Positions 44,696 to 53,284 of a stretch of 64,000 bases of DNA are shown here, in pieces. Each line of letters begins with the position of its first letter. The first letter of the stretch is position 1. Origin of the DNA: Halomonas sp. SpR1 (GTDB lineage: Bacteria > Pseudomonadota > Gammaproteobacteria > Pseudomonadales > Halomonadaceae); assembly GCF_031010175.1 (NCBI RefSeq), contig NZ_JAUAMB010000005.1, positions 124,001-188,000 on the forward strand, given 5' to 3'. The notes beneath the pieces are model-generated. The model was not told where the DNA came from, ran no database searches, and worked only from the letters and a program-made list of their open reading frames with translations. Position numbers and translations under genes: made by a program.

Positions 44696-46000
44696 TCAAA
44701 CGTTATAGCCCAACACTGTGGGCAGCCACAGCGCGATGGCTGGGAAGATCGCCACCAGCGCTAGCGCACAGCCCATTGCAACGACAAACAACAGCGCCCA
44801 TCCAATGGTCTGCTCTAAACGAATTTTGGCCACTTCGGTGGTCACCATCAAATTCACTGCCACCGGCGGGGTAAACTGGCCAATCGCAATGTTCATCGCC
44901 AGTAGAATCCCAAACCACACCGGGTTCCACTCAAAGTGCTGCATCACGGGGATCAAAATTGGCATCATGATCAGATAGATCGAGATCGCATCCAGCAGCA
45001 TCCCGGCGACCAGCACCGCCAACATCACCAGAATCAGCAGCAGCACGCCGTTATCGGTCAGGCTGATAATCCACTCCGCTAAATGACGGAACGTACCCAG
45101 CATGGTGCCCGCCCAGGCAAAGATACCCGCCAGGGCGATAATCAGCATCACCACGCCAGAAATAATCGCTGCCTCACCCAGCAGCTCCCATAAATCACGC
45201 AGCGATAGCTCGTGGGTCAAAAACAGCCCGACAATCGCGCCATAAGCCACGGCTACCACCGCTGCTTCGGTAGGGGTAAATAGGCCCGAACGCAAACCAC
45301 CCAAGATCAATACCGGTGCAAACAGCGCCGGTATCGCCTGTTTAAACGTAGTGCGTACGCTAAGCCATTCAGCGCCCTCTACCGGTGTACCGCCCTCCCA
45401 GCCGTAGCGTTTGGAAACGAGCATAGCGGGCACCAGCAGCGCCAGCCCCGCCAAAATGCCGGGAAATAGCCCCGCTGCGAAAAGTGCGCGCAAATCGACA
45501 CCCGGCACCACAATCGAGTAGAGAATCAACGCCACTGAAGGAGGAATCAGAATAGCGGTAGACGCCGAGGCGGCTATCAGCGTGGCGGAAAACGGCTTTG
45601 GGTAGCCCGCCTTGGTCATACTCGGCAGCATCACCATCGCCACCGCCGCCGCATCAGCGGGGCCTGATCCACTCATGCCGCCCATAATCATGCACACCAG
45701 CACCGCCACCAGCGCCAAACCACCATGGCGCGGACCAATTAAGGCCTGAGCAAAACGCACCAAGCGCAGCGCCACACCGGAACGCTCAAAAATCAGCCCC
45801 GTTAAGATAAACAGCGGAATCGCAATGAGCGGGTACTTGGCGATGCTGTTGTAGGTGTTGGTACCCATCGTCGCCAGCATATCCGGCGACAACCCCAGCA
45901 CGATGCCCACTGCCCCGGAAAGCGCCAGCGAAAACGCTACCGGCACACCCGCGACCAGCAACCCCGCAAAGGCCAGAATCATCCACACATCAGGACTCAT
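44696..46000 (-). CDS. TRAP transporter large permease (DctM family)
   Basis: 434 residues, about twelve helices. DctM motifs: KYPLIAIPLFILTGLIFERS near 55, MGGMSGSGPADAAAVAMVML near 106, PPSVALILYSIV near 153, FTPTEAAVVAVAYGAI near 222 and QFTPPVAVNLMV near 372. It overlaps the small permease gene by 11 bases. It is the last gene of a LacI-adjacent TRAP operon and would import an acidic carbohydrate or related carboxylate. Confidence 0.9.
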   Translation of the reverse strand: MSPDVWMILAFAGLLVAGVPVAFSLALSGAVGIVLGLSPDMLATMGTNTYNSIAKYPLIAIPLFILTGLIFERSGVALRLVRFAQALIGPRHGGLALVAVLVCMIMGGMSGSGPADAAAVAMVMLPSMTKAGYPKPFSATLIAASASTAILIPPSVALILYSIVVPGVDLRALFAAGLFPGILAGLALLVPAMLVSKRYGWEGGTPVEGAEWLSVRTTFKQAIPALFAPVLILGGLRSGLFTPTEAAVVAVAYGAIVGLFLTHELSLRDLWELLGEAAIISGVVMLIIALAGIFAWAGTMLGTFRHLAEWIISLTDNGVLLLILVMLAVLVAGMLLDAISIYLIMMPILIPVMQHFEWNPVWFGILLAMNIAIGQFTPPVAVNLMVTTEVAKIRLEQTIGWALLFVVAMGCALALVAIFPAIALWLPTVLGYNV

Positions 46001-46469
46001 CGGTGAGCCTCCCGGTCAAACGGTCAACGGTTTGCTGGAACAGTCGCCATAGCATGGCTGCGGAAAGCGCCGGCAGCCAGACTAGATACCACCACTGGGG
46101 CAGCCCAAGCCCTGGCGAAAGCGACTCCCACTGATACTCTTGCCAGGCTAACTTGCCGCCGTACCAAGTGATCAAGCCCAGCACAATGACACCGCATAGC
46201 GCTTGAAACAGAATCAACGCACGGCGGTACTTAGCGGGCAACGCCCGTTCCAGAAAACCAATGCGAATATGCCGGTTACGCCGCAGTGCCACGGAAGCGC
46301 CCGCAAAGGTCAGCACCACGAGCAGAAATACGGAAAACTCTTCGGTAAATGAAAAAGAGCCGCCGGTTAAGTAACGCGTAATCACATTGCCTAAACTAAT
46401 CAACGAAATAATGATTAATGCCAGCGCACCCAGCCAGCGTTCAGGGCGCGCATCAGGAAAGCCTTTCAT
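45990..46469 (-). CDS. TRAP transporter small permease (DctQ family)
   Basis: 159 residues, four helices, with the DctQ pattern FTEEFSVFLLVVLTFAGASV followed by RRNRHIRIGFLERALP. It pairs with the large permease downstream. A terminator-like hairpin separates it from the binding-protein gene, so the permeases are probably made in lower amount. Confidence 0.88.
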   Translation of the reverse strand: MKGFPDARPERWLGALALIIISLISLGNVITRYLTGGSFSFTEEFSVFLLVVLTFAGASVALRRNRHIRIGFLERALPAKYRRALILFQALCGVIVLGLITWYGGKLAWQEYQWESLSPGLGLPQWWYLVWLPALSAAMLWRLFQQTVDRLTGRLTDES

Positions 46470-46483
46470 GGCAGCCTCACAGC

Positions 46484-46515
46484 AAAAAAACTCCCGGCCC
46501 TATAAGGCCGGGAGT
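46484..46515 (-). terminator. Terminator/attenuator between DctP and DctQ genes
   Basis: Ten-bp stem ACTCCCGGCC / GGCCGGGAGT, followed on the reverse strand by seven T. Partial termination here would set a high binding protein to permease ratio. Confidence 0.8.
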
Positions 46516-46532
46516 GACAACATCAAAGGTAT

Positions 46533-47543
46533 TTAGCGCGCATCGATGGCAGCTTGCGCGGCCTCGACCACCTCTTCACCAATCCGCGGCGCCCATTTTT
46601 CGTAAACGGACTGGGTAGCTTCAACAAAGGCTTGGTACTGCTCATCGGTCAACTCAGTGACGGTCACGCCGCGCTCTTTAATAGCCGCTAGACGCTCACT
46701 CTCCTCTTCCCGGGTCATGGCAATTTCCCACTCACCGGCTTCTACAGCGGTTTCACGCAGCAGGGTTTGCTGCTCTTCGCTCAATGTTTGCCATACCTGC
46801 TGATTGACCGCAAAAATCAGTGGGTCATTCATGTAGTTCCAGAGCGTCAAGTGTTCCTGACCGACCTGATCGATGCGCGCCACATCAAACACCGAAAGCG
46901 GGTTTTCCTGACCGTCTACCGCGCCGGTGGTTAGCGCGGGCTGCGCATCCGTCCAGCTCATTTGTGTCGGGTCAGCACCCAGTGCAGAGAAGGTGTCCTG
47001 GAACAGCGGCGAGCCGACAACGCGAATTTTTAGGCCGTCCAAGTCATCCGGCTGACTAATCGGCCCGCGTGAGTTTGAGACCTGGCGAAAGCCATTTTCA
47101 CCCCACGCCAGCGGGACAACGCCGCGGGATTCAATCGCTTCAAACACCAGTTCACCCGCTTCCCCACCAGTGACCGCATCGACGGCGGCTTCGTCGGGAA
47201 TAAAGAACGGCAAAGAGAACAGGTTAAGCTCCGGCACCTGGGGCGACCAGTTGATAGTCGAGCCCACGGCGGCGTCGATCAACCCGGAGCGCATGGCAGA
47301 AAATTCGCGGGTTTGGTCGCCGGAAACCAGTTGAGAATTCGGATAAACCCGCAGCGTTAATTCACCGCCACTGCGTTCTTCCACTAGTTCGGCCCACTTC
47401 TCTGCTGCCTGCCCCCAGGGAAAAGCGTCAGACAGAACGGTGGAAACCGAGAGTTCGCGTGCCTGGGCAGAAAGGGAGGCAGTCAGCAGTGCCGCACCGG
47501 CCAAGCCAGCGGTAAAGTGAGCTATTGAGCGTGTCAGCGTCAT
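46533..47543 (-). CDS. TRAP solute-binding protein (DctP family)
   Basis: 336 residues from the ATG at 47543, seven bases after AAGGA; the frame extends 33 codons upstream without signal-peptide character. Signal peptide 1-28 (ending AQA), then DctP features: SGGELTLRVYPNSQL near 53, LKIRVVGSPLF near 151 with the arginine that pairs with the ligand carboxylate, and GAVDGQENPLSV near 184. It is preceded by a LacI-type gene on the same strand 121 bases away, which suggests a sugar-acid ligand; the exact one cannot be read. Confidence 0.9.
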   Translation of the reverse strand: MTLTRSIAHFTAGLAGAALLTASLSAQARELSVSTVLSDAFPWGQAAEKWAELVEERSGGELTLRVYPNSQLVSGDQTREFSAMRSGLIDAAVGSTINWSPQVPELNLFSLPFFIPDEAAVDAVTGGEAGELVFEAIESRGVVPLAWGENGFRQVSNSRGPISQPDDLDGLKIRVVGSPLFQDTFSALGADPTQMSWTDAQPALTTGAVDGQENPLSVFDVARIDQVGQEHLTLWNYMNDPLIFAVNQQVWQTLSEEQQTLLRETAVEAGEWEIAMTREEESERLAAIKERGVTVTELTDEQYQAFVEATQSVYEKWAPRIGEEVVEAAQAAIDAR

Positions 47544-47664
47544 GGTAGATCCTTTTTTAGCTATTTTTATGATGTGCGTTGGGTAGTGTGCGTGGATAGC
47601 AGCTGTGAGGCTTTTTGATAAAGCCCCACTTATTGTATGCACTTAGCGCGCGAAAGAAAGACGC

Positions 47665-48663
47665 CTAAAGTTGGCACGGTGCAGTACTCGCCCTGGTTAG
47701 CAGGGTGTAAGGCATCACCAGATTATCGACCTTTTGGCCCTCCAGCACGTCAATCAACATCGCGACGGCTTCGCGCCCAAACGCTTCCGCCGGTTGAGCA
47801 ATGGTGGTCAATGGCGGATCGGTATAAGAAGCGAACGCTATATCATCAAATCCCGCCACTGAGATATCGTCTGGAACGCGTAGTCCTGCTTCTTTGATAC
47901 GACTCATGGCGCCTATCGCCATCTCGTCACTTTCACAAAAAATAGCAGTGGGTCGCTCTGCTAACGCGATAAGCGTTTCAGCCGCCTGATAACCCGCAAG
48001 AGGGGTGAAATCGCCGGGGCACAGCAAGCGCTCATCCACGGCAATACCCGCCGCGCTCAACGCATCCTGATACCCCAGTTGGCGGTCGCGGGTTAACGGG
48101 CTGCGCCGTGGGCCCTTTATCATGCCTATGCGTCGATGCCCCAAGGCGATCAAGTGCTCGGTGACCTCACGCGCCGCCGCGCGGTTATCCAGTTTAACGG
48201 TAGGACATGGCGCATCGTCCAACACCTCGCAGGCATTGATCATAGGCAATGCTGCCCCAGCGGGAAAGGCATTGTCAGAAAACGGGTTGAAAGCGCGCAA
48301 CTGAATCACACCATCCGCCTGGCGCGTCGTCACTAAGCTGGCGTATTGGGTTTCCATCGCCTCATCGCCTAGCGTATTGCAAAGCAGTACACCATAGCCA
48401 CGCTCTTGGGCAGCCTCCTGGATGCCGCTGATAACCCGCGCAAAGAAGGTGTTGGCAATGGTGGGTACCAAAACCACCAAATTATAAGTGCGTTGAGAAC
48501 GAAACTGTACCGCCATCAAGTTAGGCTTATAGCCCGCTTGATCAACTGCCTTGAGCACTTTTTCACGGGTCGTGGGTGAGACGATATCCGGCGACTTCAA
48601 CGCCCGCGATACGGTAGCTACCGACACCCCCGCCAACTCGGCGACCTTACGTATATTGGTCAT
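47665..48663 (-). CDS. LacI-family transcriptional regulator of the glycoside island
   Basis: 332 residues. Helix-turn-helix and hinge 1-60 ([20 protein letters not shown]), then a periplasmic-binding-like effector domain ([53 protein letters not shown]). GntR/LacI-type operators (18-bp palindromes) occur 174 bases upstream of it and before the reverse operon at 58.3 kb. It probably represses both enzyme operons, and perhaps the TRAP genes, until a sugar derivative is present (inference). Confidence 0.9.
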   Translation of the reverse strand: MTNIRKVAELAGVSVATVSRALKSPDIVSPTTREKVLKAVDQAGYKPNLMAVQFRSQRTYNLVVLVPTIANTFFARVISGIQEAAQERGYGVLLCNTLGDEAMETQYASLVTTRQADGVIQLRAFNPFSDNAFPAGAALPMINACEVLDDAPCPTVKLDNRAAAREVTEHLIALGHRRIGMIKGPRRSPLTRDRQLGYQDALSAAGIAVDERLLCPGDFTPLAGYQAAETLIALAERPTAIFCESDEMAIGAMSRIKEAGLRVPDDISVAGFDDIAFASYTDPPLTTIAQPAEAFGREAVAMLIDVLEGQKVDNLVMPYTLLTRASTAPCQL

Positions 48664-48836
48664 GGCCTCTCTTAAGTTATCTAAATCGCCGTTAGCAGAT
48701 GATTGCGCGGCATTATTTATCTCAGCTTAACGCATCCCAGCGTTAAACTCAGTGCGCTATTTTCCAACAATCCTCCAGCAACGATAGACCTTTGTCGCAT
48801 TGACGGCTAAAGCGTGGCGGCCTAATTTCGACCGCA

Positions 48837-48854
48837 AATGTAACCGGTTACATT
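48837..48854. promoter_or_regulatory. LacI-type operator, perfect 18-bp palindrome
   Basis: AATGTAACCGGTTACATT is a perfect palindrome with the central CG of LacI/GalR-family sites. It lies between the divergent lacI-type and Gfo/Idh genes. A possible promoter (TTGACG at 48872, TTTTAA at 48895, 17-bp spacer) lies just downstream. Confidence 0.8.
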
Positions 48855-48860
48855 GCTTTT

Positions 48861-48932
48861 TTAAGAACGGTTTGACGAACAGCTTTAATAACGGTTTTAA
48901 CAACGCTGTTAAGAACAGTTTCAATAACCGCG
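48861..48932. repeat. Three tandem 24-bp imperfect repeats in the divergent promoter region
   Basis: Units at 48861, 48885 and 48909 share TTAA-n-AAC-n-GTTT-n-A-n2-AAC. They directly follow the LacI-type operator and end 40 bases before the Gfo/Idh start, in a 308-base gap. They could bind a second regulator. Confidence 0.4.
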
Positions 48933-48971
48933 CATATAAACAGACGTAATATTTAAAACAGGAGCCTTCCT

Positions 48972-50150
48972 ATGCCGCGACCCAAGCAGTCACGTATCCG
49001 CATCGGCATGATCGGCGGCGGGCAAGGGGCCTTTATTGGCCAGGTTCACCGCTTAGCCGCACGCCTTGATGACGCCTGCGAGCTAGTGTGTGGGGCCTTT
49101 AGCCGCTCGGTGGATAACAACCAACTGACCGGCGAAGCGTGCTACCTACCCGACGGGCGTATTTACGCCGACTGGCAGCAGCTACTGGCTAGTGAGCAGC
49201 AGTTTCCCGCAGAGGAGCGCATGCAGCTATTGGTGATCGCGACGCCTAATCACCTTCACGTACCCATCGCGGAGGCGGCAATGCAGGCAGGCTTTCACGT
49301 CTTCTGCGAAAAGCCGGCAGGGGTGTCGTTACGCGAAGCCCAACGCTTAGCAGAAAGCTGGCAAGCCAGCGGCTGCCTCTATGGTCTGGCGCATACCTAC
49401 TTAGGCTACCCCATGGTCTGGCAAGCAAAGGAAATGGTCAGCGAGGGTCAAATAGGTAGGATCCGTAAAATTCATGTTGAGTACCCCCAGGGCTGGCTTG
49501 GCGAACGTTTAGAACAGCAGGGCAATAAGCAGGCCGCCTGGCGCACCGACCCTACGCTCGCGGGGATCAGCGGCTGCATGGCCGATATTGGCACCCACGC
49601 CTTCGGCCTCGCCGAGTTTATCTCTGGGCATCGTGTTACTGAGCTATGCGCCTCCCTTGCCAGTCACGCCGAAGGCCGCCAACTGGACGATGATGGCGAT
49701 GTACTGCTGCGCACTGATCAAGGCGCCAGCGGCACCTTGGTAGCCAGCCAGGTCTGCAGCGGTGAGGAGAACGCACTCAAAATACGCATTTACGGCGACA
49801 AAGGGGCGCTGGAGTGGCACCAGATGGAACCCAACAGCCTGCTCTACCGCCCGTTTCAGGCACCCATGCGCACGCTCCGGGCGGGCATCGACCAGCCCGA
49901 ACTTTTTCCCAACGCGATGCAGCGCCTGCGCCTACCCGGCGGCCACCCCGAAGGCTATCTGGAAGCACTCGGCAACCTCTACCGCGACTTTGCCCAGGCG
50001 ATTCATCAGGGCAAGCAAGGCGACGTTGAGGGCGTTCCTGGCATGGCCTCCGGGCTACGCGGTATGGCGTTTATCGAAGCCGTCACCACCAGCGCCCAAA
50101 GCGAACAGAAATGGACGCCGCTGCCCGCCACTGACCTGCCAGGAGCTTAA
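48972..50150 (+). CDS. Gfo/Idh/MocA-family oxidoreductase
   Basis: 392 residues, cytosolic. N-terminal Rossmann fold (IRIGMIGGGQGAFIGQVHRLA) and the conserved VFCEKPAGVSLREAQRLAES with the family lysine near 111; the C-terminal domain has DIGTHAFGLAEFISG near 204 with the expected Asp and His. Members oxidise or reduce sugar hydroxyl/keto groups with NAD(P). In this island it probably interconverts a 3-keto sugar and the parent sugar after uptake. CAGGAG precedes the ATG; two bases separate its stop from the next start. Confidence 0.88.
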   Translation: MPRPKQSRIRIGMIGGGQGAFIGQVHRLAARLDDACELVCGAFSRSVDNNQLTGEACYLPDGRIYADWQQLLASEQQFPAEERMQLLVIATPNHLHVPIAEAAMQAGFHVFCEKPAGVSLREAQRLAESWQASGCLYGLAHTYLGYPMVWQAKEMVSEGQIGRIRKIHVEYPQGWLGERLEQQGNKQAAWRTDPTLAGISGCMADIGTHAFGLAEFISGHRVTELCASLASHAEGRQLDDDGDVLLRTDQGASGTLVASQVCSGEENALKIRIYGDKGALEWHQMEPNSLLYRPFQAPMRTLRAGIDQPELFPNAMQRLRLPGGHPEGYLEALGNLYRDFAQAIHQGKQGDVEGVPGMASGLRGMAFIEAVTTSAQSEQKWTPLPATDLPGA

Positions 50151-50152
50151 CC

Positions 50153-51229
50153 ATGCCAACCACCCATAGCGGCATCCGTGGGCCGGCCATTTTCCTGGCC
50201 CAGTTTATCGGCGACGAAGCGCCTTTCGATAGCCTCGACGGCATAGCCCGCTGGGCGGCCGAACAGGGTTATCAAGCCATTCAGCTACCTACAACTGATG
50301 ATCGTTTTATCGACTTACGCCGAGCCGCAGATAACCAAGCTTACTGCGATGAGCTAAACGCCCGCTGTGAAAAGGCTGGCGTTGTGATCAGCGAACTCTC
50401 CACCCACTTGCAGGGCCAGTTGGTCGCTGTGCATCCTGCCTGTGATGACTTATTCGATGATTTCGCGCCCGCCAAATTACACGGCAAGCCGCAGGAGCGC
50501 ACCGAGTGGGCCATCGAACAGCTAATCCTTGCGGCTAAAGCCAGTCAACGGCTGGGCCTAACCGCCCATGCGACGTTTTCCGGGGCGCTGCTATGGCCCT
50601 TCGTTTATCCCTGGCCCCAGCGTCCCGAGGGGCTAGTCGAAGAAGGGTTTAATGAGCTGGCCCGGCGATGGCGGCCCATTCTGGATGCCTTTGACGAAGC
50701 AGGCGTTGATCTGTGCTTTGAAATCCACCCCGGCGAAGATCTGCACGACGGAGCCTCTTTCGAGCGCTTTCTGGCCGCAGTGGACAACCATCCACGGGCG
50801 AAAATTCTTTTTGATCCCAGCCACTTACTGCTCCAGCAGCTGGATTATCTCGATTTTATCGACCGCTACCATGAGCGCATCGGCATGTTCCACGTTAAAG
50901 ACGCTGAGTTTAACCCCAATGGCCGCAGCGGTGTTTATGGCGGCTACCAAGGCTGGGTAGAACGCCCCGGCCGCTTTCGCTCATTAGGCGATGGACAGGT
51001 GGATTTCAGCGGGATTTTTAGCCGCTTAACGCAGTACGGGTTCGATGGCTGGGCGGTGCTTGAGTGGGAGTGCTGTATTAAGGACGCCGCCCAAGGCGCC
51101 GCAGAAGGCGCGGCTTTTATCAAGGCGCACCTGATTCAACCTGCCGGGCGCGCCTTTGACGACTTTGCCGGTGTTGCCGCCAGCCCTTCACGCAACCGCC
51201 GCATTCTCGGCCTTCCTCCACACCGTTAA
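50153..51229 (+). CDS. Sugar phosphate isomerase/epimerase-like TIM-barrel protein, cytosolic
   Basis: 358 residues, no signal peptide. AP-endonuclease-2/xylose-isomerase-like barrel with probable metal ligands Glu in CFEIHPGEDLHDG near 190, Asp in LFDPSHLLLQ near 222, His in GMFHVKDAEF near 249 and Glu in AVLEWECC near 303. Such enzymes act as isomerases, epimerases or lyases on keto sugars; members of this fold cleave 3-keto-glycosides by elimination. Tight spacing behind the Gfo/Idh gene indicates one operon. The precise reaction is unknown. Confidence 0.83.
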   Translation: MPTTHSGIRGPAIFLAQFIGDEAPFDSLDGIARWAAEQGYQAIQLPTTDDRFIDLRRAADNQAYCDELNARCEKAGVVISELSTHLQGQLVAVHPACDDLFDDFAPAKLHGKPQERTEWAIEQLILAAKASQRLGLTAHATFSGALLWPFVYPWPQRPEGLVEEGFNELARRWRPILDAFDEAGVDLCFEIHPGEDLHDGASFERFLAAVDNHPRAKILFDPSHLLLQQLDYLDFIDRYHERIGMFHVKDAEFNPNGRSGVYGGYQGWVERPGRFRSLGDGQVDFSGIFSRLTQYGFDGWAVLEWECCIKDAAQGAAEGAAFIKAHLIQPAGRAFDDFAGVAASPSRNRRILGLPPHR

Positions 51230-51270
51230 TTGACGGTTTTAAATCAAGGCAGCAATTACGACCACCGTCT

Positions 51271-51292
51271 CAACCACAACCACAACCACAAC
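51271..51292 (+). repeat. CAACCA hexanucleotide tract before the MFS gene
   Basis: Three and two-thirds copies of CAACCA end at the AAAGGA ribosome-binding site of the MFS gene. Slippage would alter leader spacing but not a reading frame. Confidence 0.6.
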
Positions 51293-51305
51293 AAAGGATC
51301 ACCTC

Positions 51306-52532
51306 ATGGCTATGATACGCACACGACTCAGTATCATGATGTTTTTGCAGTTCTTTATCTGGGGCGGCTGGTTTGTCACCCTGGGCACCTTCCTGGCCAA
51401 TAACCTTAGCGCCAGCGGTGGCCAAATTGGCATGGCCTTCTCTACCCAATCCTGGGGCGCCATCATCGCTCCCTTTATTATCGGCTTGATCGCTGACCGT
51501 TATTTTAACGCCGAACGCATCCTGGGTGTTTTGCACCTGGCAGGCGCAGCGCTAATGTACGGCCTCTATGTGGCCAGCGACTTCAGCACCTTTTACCCGC
51601 TGGTGCTGATGTACATGATTGTCTATATGCCCACCCTGGCGCTGGTGAACTCGGTCTCCTTCCGCCAAATGAGCGACCCTGGCCAGGAGTTCGCTAAAAT
51701 CCGCGTGTGGGGAACCATTGGCTGGATTATCGCCGGTCTGGGTATCAGCTACTTATTCGCCTGGGACTCATCACAAGGTATTGCCGACGGTATGCTGCGT
51801 AACACCTTCCTGATGTGCGCCATCGCGTCATTAGCCCTTGGCCTTTACAGCTTTAGCCTGCCCGCGACACCGCCTAAAGCAGACGGCCCGGTGGGTATAA
51901 AAGAAGTGTTAGGGCTCGATGCGCTCGCGCTGTTAAAAGATCGCAACTACGCCATTTTCTTTATTGCCTCGATATTGATCTGCATTCCGTTGGCGTTTTA
52001 CTACCAAAACGCTAACCCCTTCCTAGCCGAAATCGGCGTTACCAACCCAACCGGCAAAATGACCTTGGGGCAGGTATCGGAAGTGCTGTTTATGCTGCTG
52101 CTACCGGTGTTTATTCATCGCTTTGGTATCAAGAAAACCTTGTTGATCGGCATGTTGGCCTGGGCGCTGCGCTATGCGCTGTTTGCTTTCGGTAACGCTG
52201 ACGAGATGGTGTTTATGCTCTTGATCGGCATTGCCCTGCACGGGGTGTGCTACGACTTCTTCTTCGTGACCGGACAGATTTACACCGATGCCCGCGCGGG
52301 GGAGAAATTCAAGAGCTCTGCCCAAGGCATGATCACACTGGCCACGTACGGGGTAGGCATGCTGATAGGTTTCTGGGTCGCGGGTCAGATTACCGACCAC
52401 TTCTCCACCAACGGCGCCCACGACTGGCAGGGTATTTGGATGTTCCCAGCGGCATTTGCTATCGCAGTGCTGGTGCTGTTCTTCCTCACCTTTAAAGACG
52501 ATAAAAGCGTAACGGCTAAGCCTGATCTTTAA
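51306..52532 (+). CDS. MFS transporter, nucleoside:H+ symporter (NHS/NupG-like) type
   Basis: 408 residues, twelve helices. The family pattern is visible in FFIWGGWFVTLGTFLANNL, PFIIGLIADRYFNAERILG, RVWGTIGWIIAGLG near 137 and GVCYDFFFVTGQIYTDARAG near 315. NHS permeases import nucleosides, but relatives in sugar-oxidation clusters probably carry glycosides or keto-sugars. Here the position behind a Gfo/Idh and a TIM-barrel gene favours import of the sugar product. AAAGGA precedes the ATG by seven bases. Confidence 0.83.
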   Translation: MAMIRTRLSIMMFLQFFIWGGWFVTLGTFLANNLSASGGQIGMAFSTQSWGAIIAPFIIGLIADRYFNAERILGVLHLAGAALMYGLYVASDFSTFYPLVLMYMIVYMPTLALVNSVSFRQMSDPGQEFAKIRVWGTIGWIIAGLGISYLFAWDSSQGIADGMLRNTFLMCAIASLALGLYSFSLPATPPKADGPVGIKEVLGLDALALLKDRNYAIFFIASILICIPLAFYYQNANPFLAEIGVTNPTGKMTLGQVSEVLFMLLLPVFIHRFGIKKTLLIGMLAWALRYALFAFGNADEMVFMLLIGIALHGVCYDFFFVTGQIYTDARAGEKFKSSAQGMITLATYGVGMLIGFWVAGQITDHFSTNGAHDWQGIWMFPAAFAIAVLVLFFLTFKDDKSVTAKPDL

Positions 52533-52548
52533 GGGGAGAACACTAAAT

Positions 52549-52577
52549 TAGCCGGGCGCTTTGGCAGCGCTTGGCTA
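52549..52577 (+). terminator. Hairpin after MFS gene
   Basis: Twelve-bp stem with two G-U pairs (TAGCCGGGCGCT / AGCGCTTGGCTA, loop TTGGC). No U-tract follows, so termination efficiency is unclear. Confidence 0.5.
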
Positions 52578-52594
52578 TCTCGTTGGTTTAATGC

Positions 52595-52870
52595 CTAGCG
52601 CTCACCTTCCAGTTCGTGCCATACACGCAGAATAATGATGACGCTCGTATGCACTGAATAGCGAATAACGTATTTACCAAAGACCATGTCATGAACGGAA
52701 TCCGGTGCCATTTCAACCGGCGTTCCCATGTTGGGAAAGTCTGGCAGTAAGTCGATTTTGCCGACTAGCTCTGTAGCTATCCTGCCTGCTGCTGAAGGAT
52801 TATGGATGGCGATAAACTCTCTAAGGCGCTTCAAATCTTCAATGGCTTCATCCGTGTAAACCAGTTTCAC
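52595..52870 (-). CDS. ParE/RelE-family toxin
   Basis: 91 residues with the family core YTDEAIEDLKRLREFIAIHN, a DFPNMGTP segment near 48 and the C-terminal YVIRYSVHTSVIIILRVWHE. ParE-type toxins poison gyrase, RelE types cut mRNA; the lack of a clear RelE basic catalytic set makes ParE more likely. The start overlaps the antitoxin stop by four bases. Confidence 0.82.
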   Translation of the reverse strand: MKLVYTDEAIEDLKRLREFIAIHNPSAAGRIATELVGKIDLLPDFPNMGTPVEMAPDSVHDMVFGKYVIRYSVHTSVIIILRVWHELEGER

Positions 52871-53139
52871 TTACCCGACCTCGGTGCATCCTGCTCGTTT
52901 TCGGTTCCCCAGCTATTGAGCCAACGATGAACCTCGCTGCTATCAACCACTTTCCCCTGTGCTGCAGACTCCATCGCCTCCAGCGTTTGCTTCCAACGCT
53001 CTTGCTCAAGCTGTTGCTTCTCGATGTATTCCGATAACGCCTGATTGATCACCCAGCCTTTGCTCCGGTGGAGCCTGCTCGCGATAGCTTCCAGATGCTG
53101 TTCAACGTCTGACTGAAGACGAACTGTAGTGACACCCAT
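52867..53139 (-). CDS. Ribbon-helix-helix antitoxin (ParD/CopG type)
   Basis: 90 residues. The N-terminal 45 residues are a ribbon-helix-helix (VTTVRLQSDVEQHLEAIASR, KGWVINQALSEYIEKQQLE); the rest is a polar, probably disordered toxin-binding tail. It precedes and overlaps the toxin gene, the usual order, and should repress its own promoter. The pair sits between the 3' ends of the two glycoside operons. Confidence 0.83.
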   Translation of the reverse strand: MGVTTVRLQSDVEQHLEAIASRLHRSKGWVINQALSEYIEKQQLEQERWKQTLEAMESAAQGKVVDSSEVHRWLNSWGTENEQDAPRSGK

Positions 53140-53199
53140 ATCGATACCCTCACTTCCGACGACTACAATGTATTACAGCATAGTCAATGAGAGCGATAC

Positions 53200-53254
53200 A
53201 AAAAAGCCCAGCCACTGATACTATCTAGCATCTCTAGCATCAGAAGACTGGGCT
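53200..53254 (-). terminator. Terminator of the reverse glycoside-oxidation operon
   Basis: Two-part stem AGCCCAG / CTGGGCT and CTGAT / ATCAG with a large loop; the reverse strand continues with six T. It lies 31 bases after the DUF1080 stop. Confidence 0.75.
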
Positions 53255-53284
53255 GGCTCGCTTAGGGTGCTTATAAACGCCTTG

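Noticed and set aside
47609..47625. GGCTTT...AAAGCC hairpin between lacI-type and DctP genes as a terminator
   Set aside because: Short A/T-containing stem with no following T-tract on the reverse strand; the genes may be co-transcribed.
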